Source: SAR86 cluster bacterium AG-390-O18
Lineage (GTDB): Bacteria; Pseudomonadota; Gammaproteobacteria; Magnimaribacterales; AG-339-G14
Length of the DNA stretch: 64,000 nt
Direction of reading: 5' to 3'
Assembly: GCA_003279605.1 (NCBI GenBank)
Contig: QCHF01000002.1
Span: 385,586-449,585 of the forward strand
Part shown: one piece after another, positions 1 through 9,829 of the stretch
Position numbering within the stretch: the stretch's first letter is position 1
Layout of the letters: every line of letters starts with the position of its first letter
Notes under the pieces: model-generated
Databases searched by the model: none
The model's input: only the letters and a program-made list of their open reading frames with translations
What the model was told of the DNA's origin: nothing
Position numbers and translations under genes: made by a program

Positions 1-1034
1 TCTCTTTGGTCATGACCAGGGACACCCATTAAAGCTCCCGAGCCATAATCAGCCAAAACAAAATTTGCCGCCCAAATGTCTATCTCTTTATTTGAAATTG
101 GATGAATTGCCTTGGTCCTTAATTTGAAACCTTTTTTTTCTTGTTTTGATAAATCTGCTTCTGCCTGTTTTACATTAGAGTTATTTTTTATCCACTCAGC
201 TAATTCATGATTATCTTTTGCCTCTCTTTCTAAAATTTCGTGATTGAAAGACAATGCCATGAAAGTAACTCCCATGATGGTATCCGGTCTGGTGGTAAAT
301 ACTTCAATAGTATCTTCAAAATCTGAAATAAACTTAAACAAAACTCCTTTGGATTTTCCGATCCAATTTTTTTGCATTGTTTTGACTTGTTCAGGCCAAT
401 CATCTAAAAGATCTATATCATTCAAAAGCTCGTCAGCATAATCGGTAATTTTAAAAGACCATTGATTAATAATTTTTTTTTCAACTACAGCACCGGATCG
501 CCAACCCTTACCATCAATAACTTGCTCATTTGCAAGTACTGTTTTATCAATTGGATCCCAATTCACCTCAGTTTTTTCTCTGATAACCAAACCTTTTTCG
601 TAAAGCTTACAAAATAGCCATTGTTCCCATTTATAGTAATCTTCACTGCAAGTTTTTAATTCTCTGCGCCAGTCATAAGCAAAGCCCAGCGATTTAAGTT
701 GGAGCTTCATTTCTTGAATATTTTTCTCTGTCCAATCTTCAGGCGAAACTTTATTTTGAATAGCGGCATTCTCTGCAGGCAATCCAAAAGCATCCCAGCC
801 CATTGGTTGTAAGACATTTTTTCCTCTTAGTCTTTGATATCTTGAAATCACATCACCTATCGTATAGTTTCTAACATGCCCCATATGACATTGTCCTGAA
901 GGATAAGGAAACATACTTAAACAATAAAATTTTTCTTTTTTAGGGTCGGGCTCAACCTCAAAAGACTTATTATCATCCCAATATTCTTGAGCCTTTTTTT
1001 CGATTAATTGAAAGTTATATTCAGTTTCTGACAT
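1..1034 (-). CDS. leuS: Leucine--tRNA ligase, N-terminal part (truncated by window edge)
   Basis: Class I aminoacyl-tRNA synthetase that charges tRNA-Leu. I translated the minus strand from an ATG at 1032-1034; 344 codons lie in the window and the rest runs off the left edge, so the ORF track omits it. Visible: the HIGH-type motif CHMGH followed by VRNYTIGD, the [10 protein letters not shown] block, the editing-domain motif TTRPDT, and GVPGHDQ, which carries the editing aspartate, at the very edge. The start shares one base with the accC stop (TAATG), so leuS is probably translationally coupled to accC. LeuS after accBC is not the usual gammaproteobacterial order. Identity is very secure. Confidence 0.96.
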   Translation of the reverse strand, partial: MSETEYNFQLIEKKAQEYWDDNKSFEVEPDPKKEKFYCLSMFPYPSGQCHMGHVRNYTIGDVISRYQRLRGKNVLQPMGWDAFGLPAENAAIQNKVSPEDWTEKNIQEMKLQLKSLGFAYDWRRELKTCSEDYYKWEQWLFCKLYEKGLVIREKTEVNWDPIDKTVLANEQVIDGKGWRSGAVVEKKIINQWSFKITDYADELLNDIDLLDDWPEQVKTMQKNWIGKSKGVLFKFISDFEDTIEVFTTRPDTIMGVTFMALSFNHEILEREAKDNHELAEWIKNNSNVKQAEADLSKQEKKGFKLRTKAIHPISNKEIDIWAANFVLADYGSGALMGVPGHDQR

Positions 1035-2374
1035 TAGGAAATATTTAGAATTTCTTTAAGATAATTTATAGAAATATTTCCCTCAACAAAGTTTTTTTCA
1101 TGAAAGATCTTATCGTGTAGATCAGTATTGGTATCAATTCCTTCGATATACATTTCTTCAAGAGCTACTCTCATTTTTCTAATAGCATCCAGACGGTCTT
1201 TGGAGTGCGAGCAAATCTTAGCGATCAAAGCATCATAATACTGAGGGACTTTATATCCCGAATATAAGTGTGAGTCGGTTCTGATTCTAAATCCACCAGG
1301 AGGATGAAATTCCGTAACCAAACCCGGTGAAGGAATAAAGGTTTCAGAATGTTCGGCATTTATCCTGCATTCGATTGCATGGCCTCGACAATTTATTTCC
1401 TCTTGAGAAAATCTTATTTCTTCACCTGCTGCAATTTTTATTTGTAACTTTACTAGGTCTATCCCTGTAATCATTTCGGTAATGGTGTGCTCTACCTGAA
1501 GACGAGTATTCATTTCAATGAAATAAAATTCTCCATTTTCATATAGGAACTCAAAAGTACCCAGGCCTTTATAATTAAGTTCTTTACAAGTATCTACTGA
1601 AACTTGCCTTATCTCTTGAAGTTTTTCTTCAGGAATTCCAAAAGCTGGTGCCTCTTCAATAATCTTTTGATTTTTTCTTTGGATGGAACAATCTCTTTCA
1701 AAAAAATGAATTACATTTCCTGCGTTATCTCCAGCTATTTGAATTTCAACATGTCTTGGAGAGGTTAAAAACTTTTCTAAATAAATTTCATCGCTGCCAA
1801 AACTATTCAAAGCTTCTCTTTGTGTAAGTTGCAACTTATCGAGTAAATCAGCCTCTTCCTCAACTATTTGAATACCTTTACCACCACCACCGGCAGCAGC
1901 TTTAATGATTACTGGATACCCGACCTTTTTTGCGATTTCCATTGTTTCTCTGTTTGTTGCAGAAATTCTTCCTGTACCTGGAACACATTGCATACCTGAG
2001 TTTGAAACAGCCTCTTTCGCTGAAATTTTATTACCCATGATCTTAATGCTCTCTGGGTCTGGTCCAATAAAAGTATATCCACTTGCAAGTACTTGTTCTG
2101 CGAAGTGATCGTTTTCTGCTAAAAAACCTACCCCAGGGTGAATGGCATCACTGTCTGTAACTTCACAAGCACTTATAATAGCTGGGATATTTAGATAACT
2201 TTTAGCAGACTCTGCAGGCCCTATGCAAACAGATTCGTCAGCCATTTTTACATGTTTTAAGTCTTTATCTGCCTCAGAGTAGATAGCAACCGTAGCAATT
2301 CCCATTTCTTTACAGGCTCTTAGAACTCTAAGAGCTACCTCTCCTCTATTGGCAATGAGAATTTTTTTGAACAT
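1034..2374 (-). CDS. accC: Acetyl-CoA carboxylase, biotin carboxylase subunit
   Basis: ATP-dependent carboxylation of the biotin on BCCP, first half-reaction of malonyl-CoA synthesis. The 446 aa match the usual ~449 aa. Order of elements: N-terminal biotin carboxylase fold ([17 protein letters not shown]), ATP-grasp glycine-rich loop GGGGKGI near residue 162, EEAPAF, and the catalytic [10 protein letters not shown] block. The ATG follows the accB stop with no gap (TAAATG) and its own stop overlaps the leuS start by one base, so accB-accC-leuS reads as a coupled unit. No missing key residue was seen. Confidence 0.98.
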   Translation of the reverse strand: MFKKILIANRGEVALRVLRACKEMGIATVAIYSEADKDLKHVKMADESVCIGPAESAKSYLNIPAIISACEVTDSDAIHPGVGFLAENDHFAEQVLASGYTFIGPDPESIKIMGNKISAKEAVSNSGMQCVPGTGRISATNRETMEIAKKVGYPVIIKAAAGGGGKGIQIVEEEADLLDKLQLTQREALNSFGSDEIYLEKFLTSPRHVEIQIAGDNAGNVIHFFERDCSIQRKNQKIIEEAPAFGIPEEKLQEIRQVSVDTCKELNYKGLGTFEFLYENGEFYFIEMNTRLQVEHTITEMITGIDLVKLQIKIAAGEEIRFSQEEINCRGHAIECRINAEHSETFIPSPGLVTEFHPPGGFRIRTDSHLYSGYKVPQYYDALIAKICSHSKDRLDAIRKMRVALEEMYIEGIDTNTDLHDKIFHEKNFVEGNISINYLKEILNIS

Positions 2375-2845
2375 TTATTCTATTACAAATAAAGGTTGCC
2401 CAAACTCAACTGGTTCAGCATTTTCAATTAGAACTTGCTTGATAGTTCCCGAAGAGTCTGCCTTTACTTCATTCATCATTTTCATGGCTTCAATGATACA
2501 GAGAACATCTCCTTCTGAAATTTTGTCACCAACCGATACAAAATCTTTTGCTCCTGGATTTGGCGCTGCATAAAAAGTTCCAACCATTGGAGAGTCAATG
2601 GTTTTTCCAGATATTGTTTCGGCTTTAGCTGATTCACTAATATCTGATTCCACAGAGAGATCATCCTTAACAGCCTCAGGCTGAGGAGCAGGGGCAACAA
2701 CATTGGACGTTACAATTTGTTCTTGAACAGGAACGGAAATTGCTTTGACTAGTTTTACAGATTCTTCTCCTTCTTTAATTTCAATTTCATTGAGTTGTGA
2801 CTCTTCTAACATTTCTATTAGTTTTTTTACTTTTCTAATATCCAT
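2375..2845 (-). CDS. accB: Biotin carboxyl carrier protein of acetyl-CoA carboxylase
   Basis: Carrier subunit that holds the biotin cofactor. At 156 aa it has the same length as the E. coli protein. The C-terminal biotinyl domain carries EAMKMMNEV with the biotinylated lysine at residue 122; the middle is an Ala/Pro/Glu/Ser-rich linker. The N-terminal segment ([14 protein letters not shown]) matches the AccB family. A strong Shine-Dalgarno (AAGGAGA) sits just before the ATG, 12 nt after the aroQ stop. Its ligase, BirA, is encoded at 42692-43480. Confidence 0.98.
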   Translation of the reverse strand: MDIRKVKKLIEMLEESQLNEIEIKEGEESVKLVKAISVPVQEQIVTSNVVAPAPQPEAVKDDLSVESDISESAKAETISGKTIDSPMVGTFYAAPNPGAKDFVSVGDKISEGDVLCIIEAMKMMNEVKADSSGTIKQVLIENAEPVEFGQPLFVIE

Positions 2846-2857
2846 AGTTTCTCCTTT

Positions 2858-3292
2858 TTAAAATCTTTCTATTGCCAGTTCTAGGGCAGCTTTGTATCCC
2901 TGCTCGCCAAAACCGGAAATTATGCCAATTGCTATGTCAGAAAAATAAGACTTTTCTCTGAACGCTTCTCTATTAAAAATATTGCTTATATGAATTTCAA
3001 TAAGTGGAATGTCTACTCCAAGAATAGCATCTCTTAGGGCAACGCTAGTATGAGTGAAAGCACCTGGGTTAAATAAAATACACGAAACCTTTTCTTCTTT
3101 TCCTGCTTGAATTCTATCTACAAGTTCATGCTCTGCATTACTTTGAAAAGTCTTTAAACCAACTTTATTTTTTTTTGCAATCTCAATTAAATCTTTTTCT
3201 ATTTGTACTAAGGTCTGTTCACCGTAGATATCTGTTTCTCGCTTGCCTAGCAAATTAAGATTGGGACCATTTAAAAGAAGAAAACTTTTCAT
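2858..3292 (-). CDS. aroQ: 3-dehydroquinate dehydratase, type II
   Basis: Third step of the shikimate pathway, 3-dehydroquinate to 3-dehydroshikimate. The 144 aa are typical for the type II dodecameric enzyme. Visible catalytic elements: R18 and Y23 in [11 protein letters not shown], the [15 protein letters not shown] loop, EIHISN with the catalytic histidine, and the following arginine in REAFREKS. aroQ-accB-accC is a classical gammaproteobacterial operon. A TAAAAT hexamer lies 7 nt before the ATG, within the 21-nt gap from the upstream gene, and there is no evident Shine-Dalgarno. Confidence 0.97.
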   Translation of the reverse strand: MKSFLLLNGPNLNLLGKRETDIYGEQTLVQIEKDLIEIAKKNKVGLKTFQSNAEHELVDRIQAGKEEKVSCILFNPGAFTHTSVALRDAILGVDIPLIEIHISNIFNREAFREKSYFSDIAIGIISGFGEQGYKAALELAIERF

Positions 3293-3299
3293 TTTAAAG

Positions 3300-3328
3300 A
3301 TTTTAGCCGAAATTTAATCTATTTTCAC
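3300..3328 (-). promoter_or_regulatory. Candidate promoter of aroQ-accB-accC
   Basis: On the minus strand, GTGAAA (3328-3323), a 17-nt spacer and TAAAAT (3305-3300) resemble sigma70 elements. The -10 ends 7 nt before the aroQ ATG, so transcription would begin at or next to the start codon. The -35 matches consensus at only four of six positions. Confidence 0.4.
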
Positions 3329-3751
3329 AGAAGATATACTTTTTTTGTCGTACTTAATAAAAATATTTTTTATTTTGTCGGGATAACATACCTTATTTTT
3401 ATAGCAACCTTGATAGCTTAAGAATATTTTCTTCTCATCTCTGGGAAAAAATTCAATTCTAAAATCAGAATCAACAATTTCAGATAGACCAAAAAACACA
3501 TCTTCTTTTTCTTTCTTCTTGCCTTGAAATTTAAAATGTATATTTGAATCGGTTAGATCTTTTAAAATTATTTTATCCAAATAAATATAAGTTTCAGGCA
3601 CCAATTGGAAATTTACTAAAATGTTTTTATTTTCAACTTCGGTAGAAAGCATAAAAGCTTCATCAACAGAAGGTATAAAATTATTTGAGTCAAATATTTG
3701 TGCATGACTCAGAAGAGAAAAACAGCCAGCTATAAATAATTTTTTTTTCAT
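3314..3751 (-). CDS. Stand-alone DsbD N-terminal (alpha) domain protein
   Basis: The 145 aa match only the periplasmic alpha domain of DsbD, the thiol:disulfide interchange protein. A short signal peptide (residues 1-18, ending SHAQ) precedes FIPSVDEAFML and the redox segment YQGCYKNKVCYP, whose two cysteines (C116 and C122) keep the family's C-x5-C spacing. In full-length DsbD an eight-helix membrane domain and a C-terminal thioredoxin domain follow; here the ORF ends cleanly and aroQ begins 21 nt later. The position next to aroQ-accBC is where dsbD often lies in gammaproteobacteria, so this looks like a reduced relic that kept both active cysteines. How it would be re-reduced is unknown. 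Confidence 0.8.
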   Translation of the reverse strand: MKKKLFIAGCFSLLSHAQIFDSNNFIPSVDEAFMLSTEVENKNILVNFQLVPETYIYLDKIILKDLTDSNIHFKFQGKKKEKEDVFFGLSEIVDSDFRIEFFPRDEKKIFLSYQGCYKNKVCYPDKIKNIFIKYDKKSISSVKID

Positions 3752-3765
3752 GTAATCTTCGTCAT

Positions 3766-5346
3766 ATGAATTTTTTAGAAGTTAAAAATCTCTCCATTTA
3801 TTTTAATACAAATAAAGACAATCAAATTTTAGCAGCCTCAAATATTTCCTTTTCCATTCCAAAGGGCAAAACACTTTCTATTGTTGGAGAATCAGGTTCT
3901 GGAAAAAGTATCATCGGGCTATCAATTATGAAGTTACTTCCTTACCCTTTGGCTAGCCATGGACCAGAAAGTAAGATTCTTTTTAAAGGCGAAGATATTC
4001 TTCAAAAATCAAAATCTCAAATGCGTAAATTGCGAGGAAAAAAAATATCAATGATTTTTCAAGAACCCATGACTTCATTAAACCCCTTTTTGAAATGCGG
4101 AGAACAGATCAAAGAGAGCATTTTTTACAGTTCTAAAAATCTTGATAAAAAAAATCGAGTTATGGAGCTTTTAGAAGAAGTTGAGTTCGAGGATCCGGAA
4201 AAAATCTTTAACTCCTATCCTCATCAAATTTCAGGCGGACAGAGACAAAGAGTCATGATTGCAATGGCCATTGTAAATGAGCCAGATTTATTAATTGCTG
4301 ATGAACCAACTACCGCCCTTGATGTTAGTGTTGAACAAAGCTTATTAGTATTATTAAAAAAAATACAAAAAAAAATAGGGATGAGCATCATATTTATTTC
4401 TCACGATCTAAATATTGTAAGAAAAATATCAGATAGAGTTTTGGTCATGCAAAAAGGTGAGATTAAAGAAGAAAATTCAATGAATGAAATTTTTCAAAAT
4501 CCCAAGAATCCCTATACTCAAAGATTAATTAATTCCTCTCCAGAACCTAAACAAGGCATTACTGATCGCAGTGATGAAATTTTAAAAATTTCTTCATTGA
4601 ATTTAACTTATTCAAAAAGAGATTTTATTGGCAGAACCTCTAATTTCTCTGCCCTTATGAACATCAATTTATCTATTAAAAAAAATTCAGCACTTGGTTT
4701 AGTAGGGGAATCTGGATCGGGGAAGTCGTCTCTTGCGAGATCGATCTTAGGAATTGAGAGATTTTCGGGAGAGATATTCTTCAAAAATAAAAAAATATCA
4801 AATTATAATAATCAAGAAAAAAAACATTTCAAAAAAAATTGCCAGCTTGTTTTTCAAGATCCTTTTAGCTCTCTTTCGCCGAGACAAAAAATATTCGATA
4901 TTGTTAAAGAGGGACTTGATATCCACGAATCCTCATTAACCTTCCTGCAAAAAAAAGAGAAAGTATTGAAAGCTCTTGAAGACGTAAAAATGGATGAAAG
5001 TTGTCTTACTAAATACCCTCATGAGTTTTCTGGCGGTCAAAGACAGAGAATCGCCCTTGCAAAAGTTATAATTTTAGAGCCAGATTTTCTCATCTTAGAC
5101 GAACCAACTTCAGCACTTGATATTTCTATCCAAAAAGAAATAATCAACCTTTTATTGGAATTACAGTCAAAAAGGGGATTGAGTTATTTGTTGATTAGTC
5201 ATGATCTAAAGGTCATTAATGCTATTGCAGATGAAATAGTTGTTTTAAAGTCAGGTAAAATAGTCGAACAAGGTAAGCGAGATGACATTTTTTATAATGC
5301 AAAAGAACAGTATACGAAATCGTTAATCCAGGCAGCTTACAATTAA
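3766..5346 (+). CDS. Peptide-type ABC transporter, fused double ATPase subunit (YejF/GsiA-like)
   Basis: Two ABC ATPase domains in one 526 aa chain, as in YejF (about 529 aa), which powers import of oligopeptides. Domain 1: Walker A GESGSGKS near residue 42, signature SGGQRQRV, Walker B LLIADEPTTALD. Domain 2: Walker A GESGSGKS near residue 315, signature SGGQRQRI, Walker B LILDEPTSALD. Each domain ends with the oligopeptide-type tail (NPYTQRLI; EQYTKSLI). No permease or binding protein is adjacent, so the partners must be encoded elsewhere. The ATG is only 14 nt from the divergent DsbD-domain gene; ilvD starts 7 nt downstream. The substrate cannot be read from the sequence. Confidence 0.88.
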   Translation: MNFLEVKNLSIYFNTNKDNQILAASNISFSIPKGKTLSIVGESGSGKSIIGLSIMKLLPYPLASHGPESKILFKGEDILQKSKSQMRKLRGKKISMIFQEPMTSLNPFLKCGEQIKESIFYSSKNLDKKNRVMELLEEVEFEDPEKIFNSYPHQISGGQRQRVMIAMAIVNEPDLLIADEPTTALDVSVEQSLLVLLKKIQKKIGMSIIFISHDLNIVRKISDRVLVMQKGEIKEENSMNEIFQNPKNPYTQRLINSSPEPKQGITDRSDEILKISSLNLTYSKRDFIGRTSNFSALMNINLSIKKNSALGLVGESGSGKSSLARSILGIERFSGEIFFKNKKISNYNNQEKKHFKKNCQLVFQDPFSSLSPRQKIFDIVKEGLDIHESSLTFLQKKEKVLKALEDVKMDESCLTKYPHEFSGGQRQRIALAKVIILEPDFLILDEPTSALDISIQKEIINLLLELQSKRGLSYLLISHDLKVINAIADEIVVLKSGKIVEQGKRDDIFYNAKEQYTKSLIQAAYN

Positions 5347-5353
5347 TTTTTAG

Positions 5354-7024
5354 ATGACGAAAATAAATAAACGAAAACATTCAGCTCCTTTGGTTGACGG
5401 ACCCGAACAAGCTCCCTCAAGGTCAATGCTTAGAGCTGCAGGTTTTGAAGATGTTGATTTTAAAAGACCTCAAGTTGGGGTTGCATCTACGTGGTCTAAT
5501 GTAACGCCATGTAATATGCACATCAATGATCTTGCTTCGTTAGTTTGCGATTCAATTGATCAAGAAGAGTTGAAGGCTGTATTATTTAATACCATAACAA
5601 TCTCTGATGGAATCTCAATGGGAACCTTAGGAATGAGATATTCATTAGTTTCAAGAGAAGTTATAGCGGACTCAATCGAAACAGTAGTCGGTTGTCAGTC
5701 TTTTGATGGCGTAGTTGCAATTGGGGGTTGTGATAAAAATATGCCAGGCTGTTTAATTGGCTTGGCTCGATTAAATCGACCATCTATTTTTGTCTATGGC
5801 GGCTCAATTAGGCCCGGGGCCAACCATACAGATTTGATAACTGTGATGGAGGGAGTGGGAAGTTTTTCAAGTAATAAAATTTCTGAAGAAGAATTAATTG
5901 CAATTGAAAAAACAGCTCTACCTGGACCTGGCTCTTGCGGAGGAATGTATACTGCAAACACAATGGCTTCTGCGATTGAAGCCTTGGGTATGAGCTTACC
6001 TGGGAGCAGCTCGCAAGACGCAGTTTCAACAGACAAACAAGAAGATTGTAGGAAAATTGGTAGTGCAATCAATAATCTTCTTGAAAAAGATATAAAGCCT
6101 ACAGATATCATGACCAGGGAGGCTTTTGAAAATGCTATTCGTGTTGTAATTGCTTTGGGTGGATCAACCAATGCCGTACTTCATTTGCTAGCAATGGCAA
6201 AAAGTGTAGACATACCTTTGAATATTGACGATTTTGAGGAAATTGGTAAAACCAGTCCGTTATTGGCTGACTTAAGGCCTTCAGGACATTTTCTTATGTC
6301 CGAGTTGAATGAAATTGGAGGTATACAACCTTTGATGAAAACTCTTCTAGATGCCAACTTTCTTCATGGGGATACTTTGACGGTAACAGGTAAAACCATG
6401 GCTGAAAATTTGAGTGAGGTTAATCCTTATCCAGAAAAGCAAAAAATTATAATGCCTTTGGACAAGCCTATAAAGAAAGATAGTCATTTAAAAATCTTAA
6501 AAGGTAATCTTGCAAGTGACGGAGCCGTAGCAAAAATTACTGGAAAAGAGGGACATAGTTTTTCAGGTTCAGCTCGAGTTTTTAATTCTGAAGAAGAAAC
6601 TTTAGATGCTATTTATGGTTCTAAGATTCAAGAAGGCGATGTAATTGTTGTTAGATATGAAGGTCCGGTTGGTGGCCCAGGTATGAGAGAAATGCTCAAA
6701 CCAACATCGGCAATTATGGGCCAAGGTCTTGGAGATAAAGTTGCTTTTATTACAGACGGAAGATTTTCTGGCGGTTCTCATGGTTTTGTAGTCGGCCATG
6801 TGACTCCTGAAGCTGCTAAAGGTGGTTTAATAGGCCTTTTGAAAGATGGCGATAAAATTACTATAGATGCATTAAAAGGAACAATTGAGGCAGACATATC
6901 AGCAAATGAAATCAAAAAAAGAAAGAAAAATTGGAAAAATCCTAAGCCAATGCCTAAAAAAGGTGTTTTAGCTAAGTATGCGAAAACAGTTCAGTCAGCT
7001 TCTGAAGGAGCAGTTACAGACTAA
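5354..7024 (+). CDS. ilvD: Dihydroxy-acid dehydratase
   Basis: Dehydrates 2,3-dihydroxy acids to 2-keto acids, the third common step of isoleucine and valine synthesis. The 556 aa contain the cysteine motifs of the iron-sulfur site: [16 protein letters not shown] and [14 protein letters not shown], plus the C-terminal [10 protein letters not shown] and PEAAKGG blocks. The three conserved cysteines fit a [2Fe-2S]-type enzyme. It starts 7 nt after the ABC ATPase stop. The other pathway genes ilvB, ilvH and ilvC form a separate operon at 14166-17464. Confidence 0.97.
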   Translation: MTKINKRKHSAPLVDGPEQAPSRSMLRAAGFEDVDFKRPQVGVASTWSNVTPCNMHINDLASLVCDSIDQEELKAVLFNTITISDGISMGTLGMRYSLVSREVIADSIETVVGCQSFDGVVAIGGCDKNMPGCLIGLARLNRPSIFVYGGSIRPGANHTDLITVMEGVGSFSSNKISEEELIAIEKTALPGPGSCGGMYTANTMASAIEALGMSLPGSSSQDAVSTDKQEDCRKIGSAINNLLEKDIKPTDIMTREAFENAIRVVIALGGSTNAVLHLLAMAKSVDIPLNIDDFEEIGKTSPLLADLRPSGHFLMSELNEIGGIQPLMKTLLDANFLHGDTLTVTGKTMAENLSEVNPYPEKQKIIMPLDKPIKKDSHLKILKGNLASDGAVAKITGKEGHSFSGSARVFNSEEETLDAIYGSKIQEGDVIVVRYEGPVGGPGMREMLKPTSAIMGQGLGDKVAFITDGRFSGGSHGFVVGHVTPEAAKGGLIGLLKDGDKITIDALKGTIEADISANEIKKRKKNWKNPKPMPKKGVLAKYAKTVQSASEGAVTD

Positions 7025-7030
7025 AAAAGC

Positions 7031-7058
7031 TTGTTTTATTTGAATACGTCCTCATAAT
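7031..7058 (+). promoter_or_regulatory. Candidate trxA promoter
   Basis: TTGTTT (7031-7036), a 16-nt spacer and CATAAT (7053-7058) precede the trxA ATG by only 6 nt. No Shine-Dalgarno lies between, so a leaderless trxA mRNA is implied if this is the promoter. Confidence 0.5.
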
Positions 7059-7064
7059 AAAAAT

Positions 7065-7388
7065 ATGTCTAAACCTATCGAACTAACAGACGAAAATTTA
7101 GAAGAAACCCTTTCAAGTTCCTCAGTACCAGTGCTAGTTGACTACTGGGCTGAATGGTGCGGACCTTGCAAAATGGTTGCTCCAGTTCTAGAAGAGCTTG
7201 CAGCTGAACTTGATGGCAAATTAACCATTGGTAAGGTTGATGTTGATTCCAACAGGGACTCAGCAGCTAAACAAAATGTCATGAGCATTCCTACTCTTAT
7301 TTTATTTAAGGATGGACAACCCATTGACCAAAGGATTGGCGCTTTAACAAAAAATCAGCTCCAAGAATTTATTAACGAACATATTTAA
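7065..7388 (+). CDS. trxA: Thioredoxin
   Basis: Cytoplasmic dithiol reductant. The 107 aa show the active site WCGPC with redox cysteines C32 and C35, the buried D26, and the cis-proline region SIPTLILF. Length and motif match E. coli thioredoxin 1. It lies upstream of rho, the conserved gammaproteobacterial order. The ATG has no Shine-Dalgarno, but a -10-like hexamer is 6 nt upstream. Confidence 0.97.
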   Translation: MSKPIELTDENLEETLSSSSVPVLVDYWAEWCGPCKMVAPVLEELAAELDGKLTIGKVDVDSNRDSAAKQNVMSIPTLILFKDGQPIDQRIGALTKNQLQEFINEHI

Positions 7389-7489
7389 TACTCAAAAAAA
7401 CTAGACTCGTAATTTCTATAGTGTTACATTGCATTCCTACTTCCAGTAGAAATACTCATAATCTTTAATTTATACAAACATTTAAAAAA

Positions 7490-8752
7490 ATGCATTTAGG
7501 GGAACTTAAAGCAAAACCAGTCGAAGAATTACTCACTATTGCTGAGGGCATGGGTATTGAAAACTTATCTCGTCAAAAAAAACAAGACGTCATCTTCAAC
7601 ATTCTAAAAACTCATTCCAATGGCGGAGAAGATATCGAAGGGGAAGGAGTTTTAGAAATTTTAAACGATGGTTTCGGATTTTTAAGATCACCATCATCTT
7701 CTTATCTTGCTGGTCCCGACGATATATATGTCTCACCAAGCCAAATTAGAAGATTCGGTCTAAAAACAGGCGATTCTGTTTCTGGAAATATTAGACCTCC
7801 AAAAGATGGCGAAAGATATTTTGCCTTGCTCAAAATAGATCAAATAAATTTTGAACCTTCAGACAAAACAAAAAATAAAGTTGCCTTTGAAAACCTAACA
7901 CCCCTATTTCCAGAGGAAAGAATCATAATGGAATCTGGTAATGGAACCACAGAGGACCTTTCCGCAAGGATAATTGATTTGGTATCACCTACTGGAAAAG
8001 GCCAAAGAGGATTGATTGTCTCACCTCCAAAAGCCGGTAAAACTCTTTTAATGCAATCAATTGCTCATTCAATTGAAAAAAACAGTCCTGAAAGCAAATT
8101 AATGGTTTTGCTTGTTGACGAAAGACCAGAAGAAGTTACAGATATGAAAAGGTCTGTGAGGGGAGAAGTTGTTGCAAGTACTTTCGATGAACCTCCTTCT
8201 CGACACGTACAAGTTGCAGAAATGGTGATAGCCAAAGCAAAAAGACTCGTCGAAAAGAAACATGACGTTATAATTTTGCTTGATTCAATTACAAGGTTGG
8301 CAAGAGCTTACAATTCAACTCAAGCAGCCTCTGGAAAAATCTTAACTGGAGGAGTTGATGCAAATGCTTTAGAAAAACCAAAAAGATTTTTTGGAGCAGC
8401 AAGAAATATAGAAGGTGGAGGCAGTTTGACAATTATCGCAACCGCACTAATTGATACTGGTTCCAGAATGGATGAGGTAATCTTTGAAGAATTCAAGGGC
8501 ACCGGTAACCAAGAAATTCATTTGGATCGAGCTATTGCTGAAAAAAGAATTTTTCCTGCTATTAATATCCGAAGATCGGGAACTAGAAGAGAGGAACTCA
8601 TTACCGATGATGCTGAATTAGCAAGAATTAATATTCTTAGAAAACTGCTTCATGAAATGGAAGACATTGATGCTACTGACTGGTTAATTGATAAGTTAAG
8701 CAAACATAAAACCAACAGTGAATTCTTCGATTCTATGAAGAAAGGCAAATAA
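7490..8752 (+). CDS. rho: Transcription termination factor Rho
   Basis: Hexameric RNA helicase that ends transcription at Rho-dependent sites. The 420 aa equal the E. coli length (419). Visible: N-terminal Rho domain ([10 protein letters not shown]), the OSB/CSD RNA-binding domain ([22 protein letters not shown]), Walker A PPKAGKT near residue 183, Walker B region [11 protein letters not shown], and the Q/R-loop segment GTRREELI. A 101-nt leader separates it from trxA. A weak inverted repeat (atttcta/tagaaat) is in that leader but no convincing attenuator. Its 3' end overlaps the convergent rsmD by 20 nt. Confidence 0.98.
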   Translation: MHLGELKAKPVEELLTIAEGMGIENLSRQKKQDVIFNILKTHSNGGEDIEGEGVLEILNDGFGFLRSPSSSYLAGPDDIYVSPSQIRRFGLKTGDSVSGNIRPPKDGERYFALLKIDQINFEPSDKTKNKVAFENLTPLFPEERIIMESGNGTTEDLSARIIDLVSPTGKGQRGLIVSPPKAGKTLLMQSIAHSIEKNSPESKLMVLLVDERPEEVTDMKRSVRGEVVASTFDEPPSRHVQVAEMVIAKAKRLVEKKHDVIILLDSITRLARAYNSTQAASGKILTGGVDANALEKPKRFFGAARNIEGGGSLTIIATALIDTGSRMDEVIFEEFKGTGNQEIHLDRAIAEKRIFPAINIRRSGTRREELITDDAELARINILRKLLHEMEDIDATDWLIDKLSKHKTNSEFFDSMKKGK

Positions 8753-9314
8753 CCTCTGCTAAAACGTACTTTTTTCTTCCTAAATTTTTTTCCTTTTTTA
8801 AAGATAGAGATTCTGGAATTTTAAGTTCTAATTTCTTTTCATATTCAAAATAAATCTTTCCGCTTTTAGACAAAAGATTTTTATTTAAAATACTAGACAG
8901 CAAGTCATCAATCAAATTCTTATTAAAAGGTGGATCTATAAAGATCAAATCGTATTTGGTTTTAGATTTATAATTTTTTACCCAATCCAAGCACTCTGCA
9001 CAAAAAAAATCACAATTTTCTTTCACACTCATGTCGGAATAAACCTTTTTTATTTTTTGGAGGTAGTCTTTATTTTTTTCGACAAAAGTTATCCTTTTTG
9101 CTCCTCTAGAAAATGCTTCCAAACCTAATGCTCCTGTTCCAGAAAAAAGATCCAGGCAGTGCATTTCACTTAAATTCTGCCCCAACCAGTTAAAAAGAGT
9201 CTCTTTTGCTCTATCCGGGGTTGGTCTTAAGTCATCACTTAAATCAAAGAAAATTTTCTTACCTTTCCATTTTCCTCCAGTGATTCTAATTTCGCCTTTT
9301 TTTTCTTTCTTCAT
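8733..9314 (-). CDS. rsmD: 16S rRNA (guanine966-N2)-methyltransferase
   Basis: SAM-dependent methylation of G966 of 16S rRNA in the small subunit. Motifs: [16 protein letters not shown] near the N-terminus, SAM-binding [13 protein letters not shown], and the N6/N2-type catalytic motif DPPF. The ORF track starts at 9338 ([11 protein letters not shown]). The family begins directly before the [12 protein letters not shown] segment, so I prefer the internal ATG at 9314, giving 193 aa; 9338 remains possible. The 3' end overlaps rho. Confidence 0.92.
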   Translation of the reverse strand: MKKEKKGEIRITGGKWKGKKIFFDLSDDLRPTPDRAKETLFNWLGQNLSEMHCLDLFSGTGALGLEAFSRGAKRITFVEKNKDYLQKIKKVYSDMSVKENCDFFCAECLDWVKNYKSKTKYDLIFIDPPFNKNLIDDLLSSILNKNLLSKSGKIYFEYEKKLELKIPESLSLKKEKNLGRKKYVLAEVICLSS

Positions 9315-9361
9315 TTCATTTATGATAATACATGACATAATCTGCTTTTAAATTTACCTTT

Positions 9362-9829
9362 GTGCCTACTTTGAAAGAAAAATTTCTAGAAGTTCTTAGA
9401 ACAACAAAACAAAATGTTTTTGTTTTAGCCGCAGAAAGTGGTGATCAACGTCATGCGATGACTGTTTCTTCTGTTTTTTCGGCATCATTAGAGCCTATGT
9501 CCATGGCAGTTAGTGTTAACCAAAACGCAAGCCTTCATGATATTTTGACTATAGGCAGTAGATTTTCTTTAAACCTTTTAGCTTCAGATCAAATAGAAAT
9601 TGCCGAAATTTGCAGTGGCAGTGAAGAAGGAAAAATTAGATTCCAACATTCTGATTGGGAATTTTCTGAAATTCCTTATTTAAAATCTGCACAATCAAAT
9701 TTATTTTGCATTTGCAGAAAAATAGTACCTTTATATTCTCATTCTTTAGTAATTGGCGAAGTTCAAAACTTATCTCATTCGGGAAATATGAACCCTTTAA
9801 TTTATCAAGATGGAAAATATGAAACTTAA
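9362..9829 (+). CDS. Flavin reductase-like, FMN-binding split-barrel protein
   Basis: The 155 aa protein begins at a GTG. The fold signature of the flavin reductase domain family (HpaC/DIM6-like) is visible in HAMTVSSVFSASLEPMSMAVSVN and RFSLNLLASDQ, with VIGEVQ and PLIYQDGKY near the end. Members reduce FMN/FAD with NAD(P)H for a partner monooxygenase, or bind FMN for other roles. No monooxygenase is adjacent, so the partner is unknown. Its end overlaps the next gene by 11-20 nt depending on the start chosen there, suggesting co-translation. Confidence 0.8.
   Translation: MPTLKEKFLEVLRTTKQNVFVLAAESGDQRHAMTVSSVFSASLEPMSMAVSVNQNASLHDILTIGSRFSLNLLASDQIEIAEICSGSEEGKIRFQHSDWEFSEIPYLKSAQSNLFCICRKIVPLYSHSLVIGEVQNLSHSGNMNPLIYQDGKYET

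Noticed and set aside
5794-6171. 125 aa minus-strand ORF inside ilvD
   Set aside because: A shadow of the conserved ilvD frame with no Shine-Dalgarno or recognisable domain.
7389-7489. Rho attenuator or leader peptide
   Set aside because: Only a weak 7-bp inverted repeat with a long loop; no T-run and no convincing short ORF.
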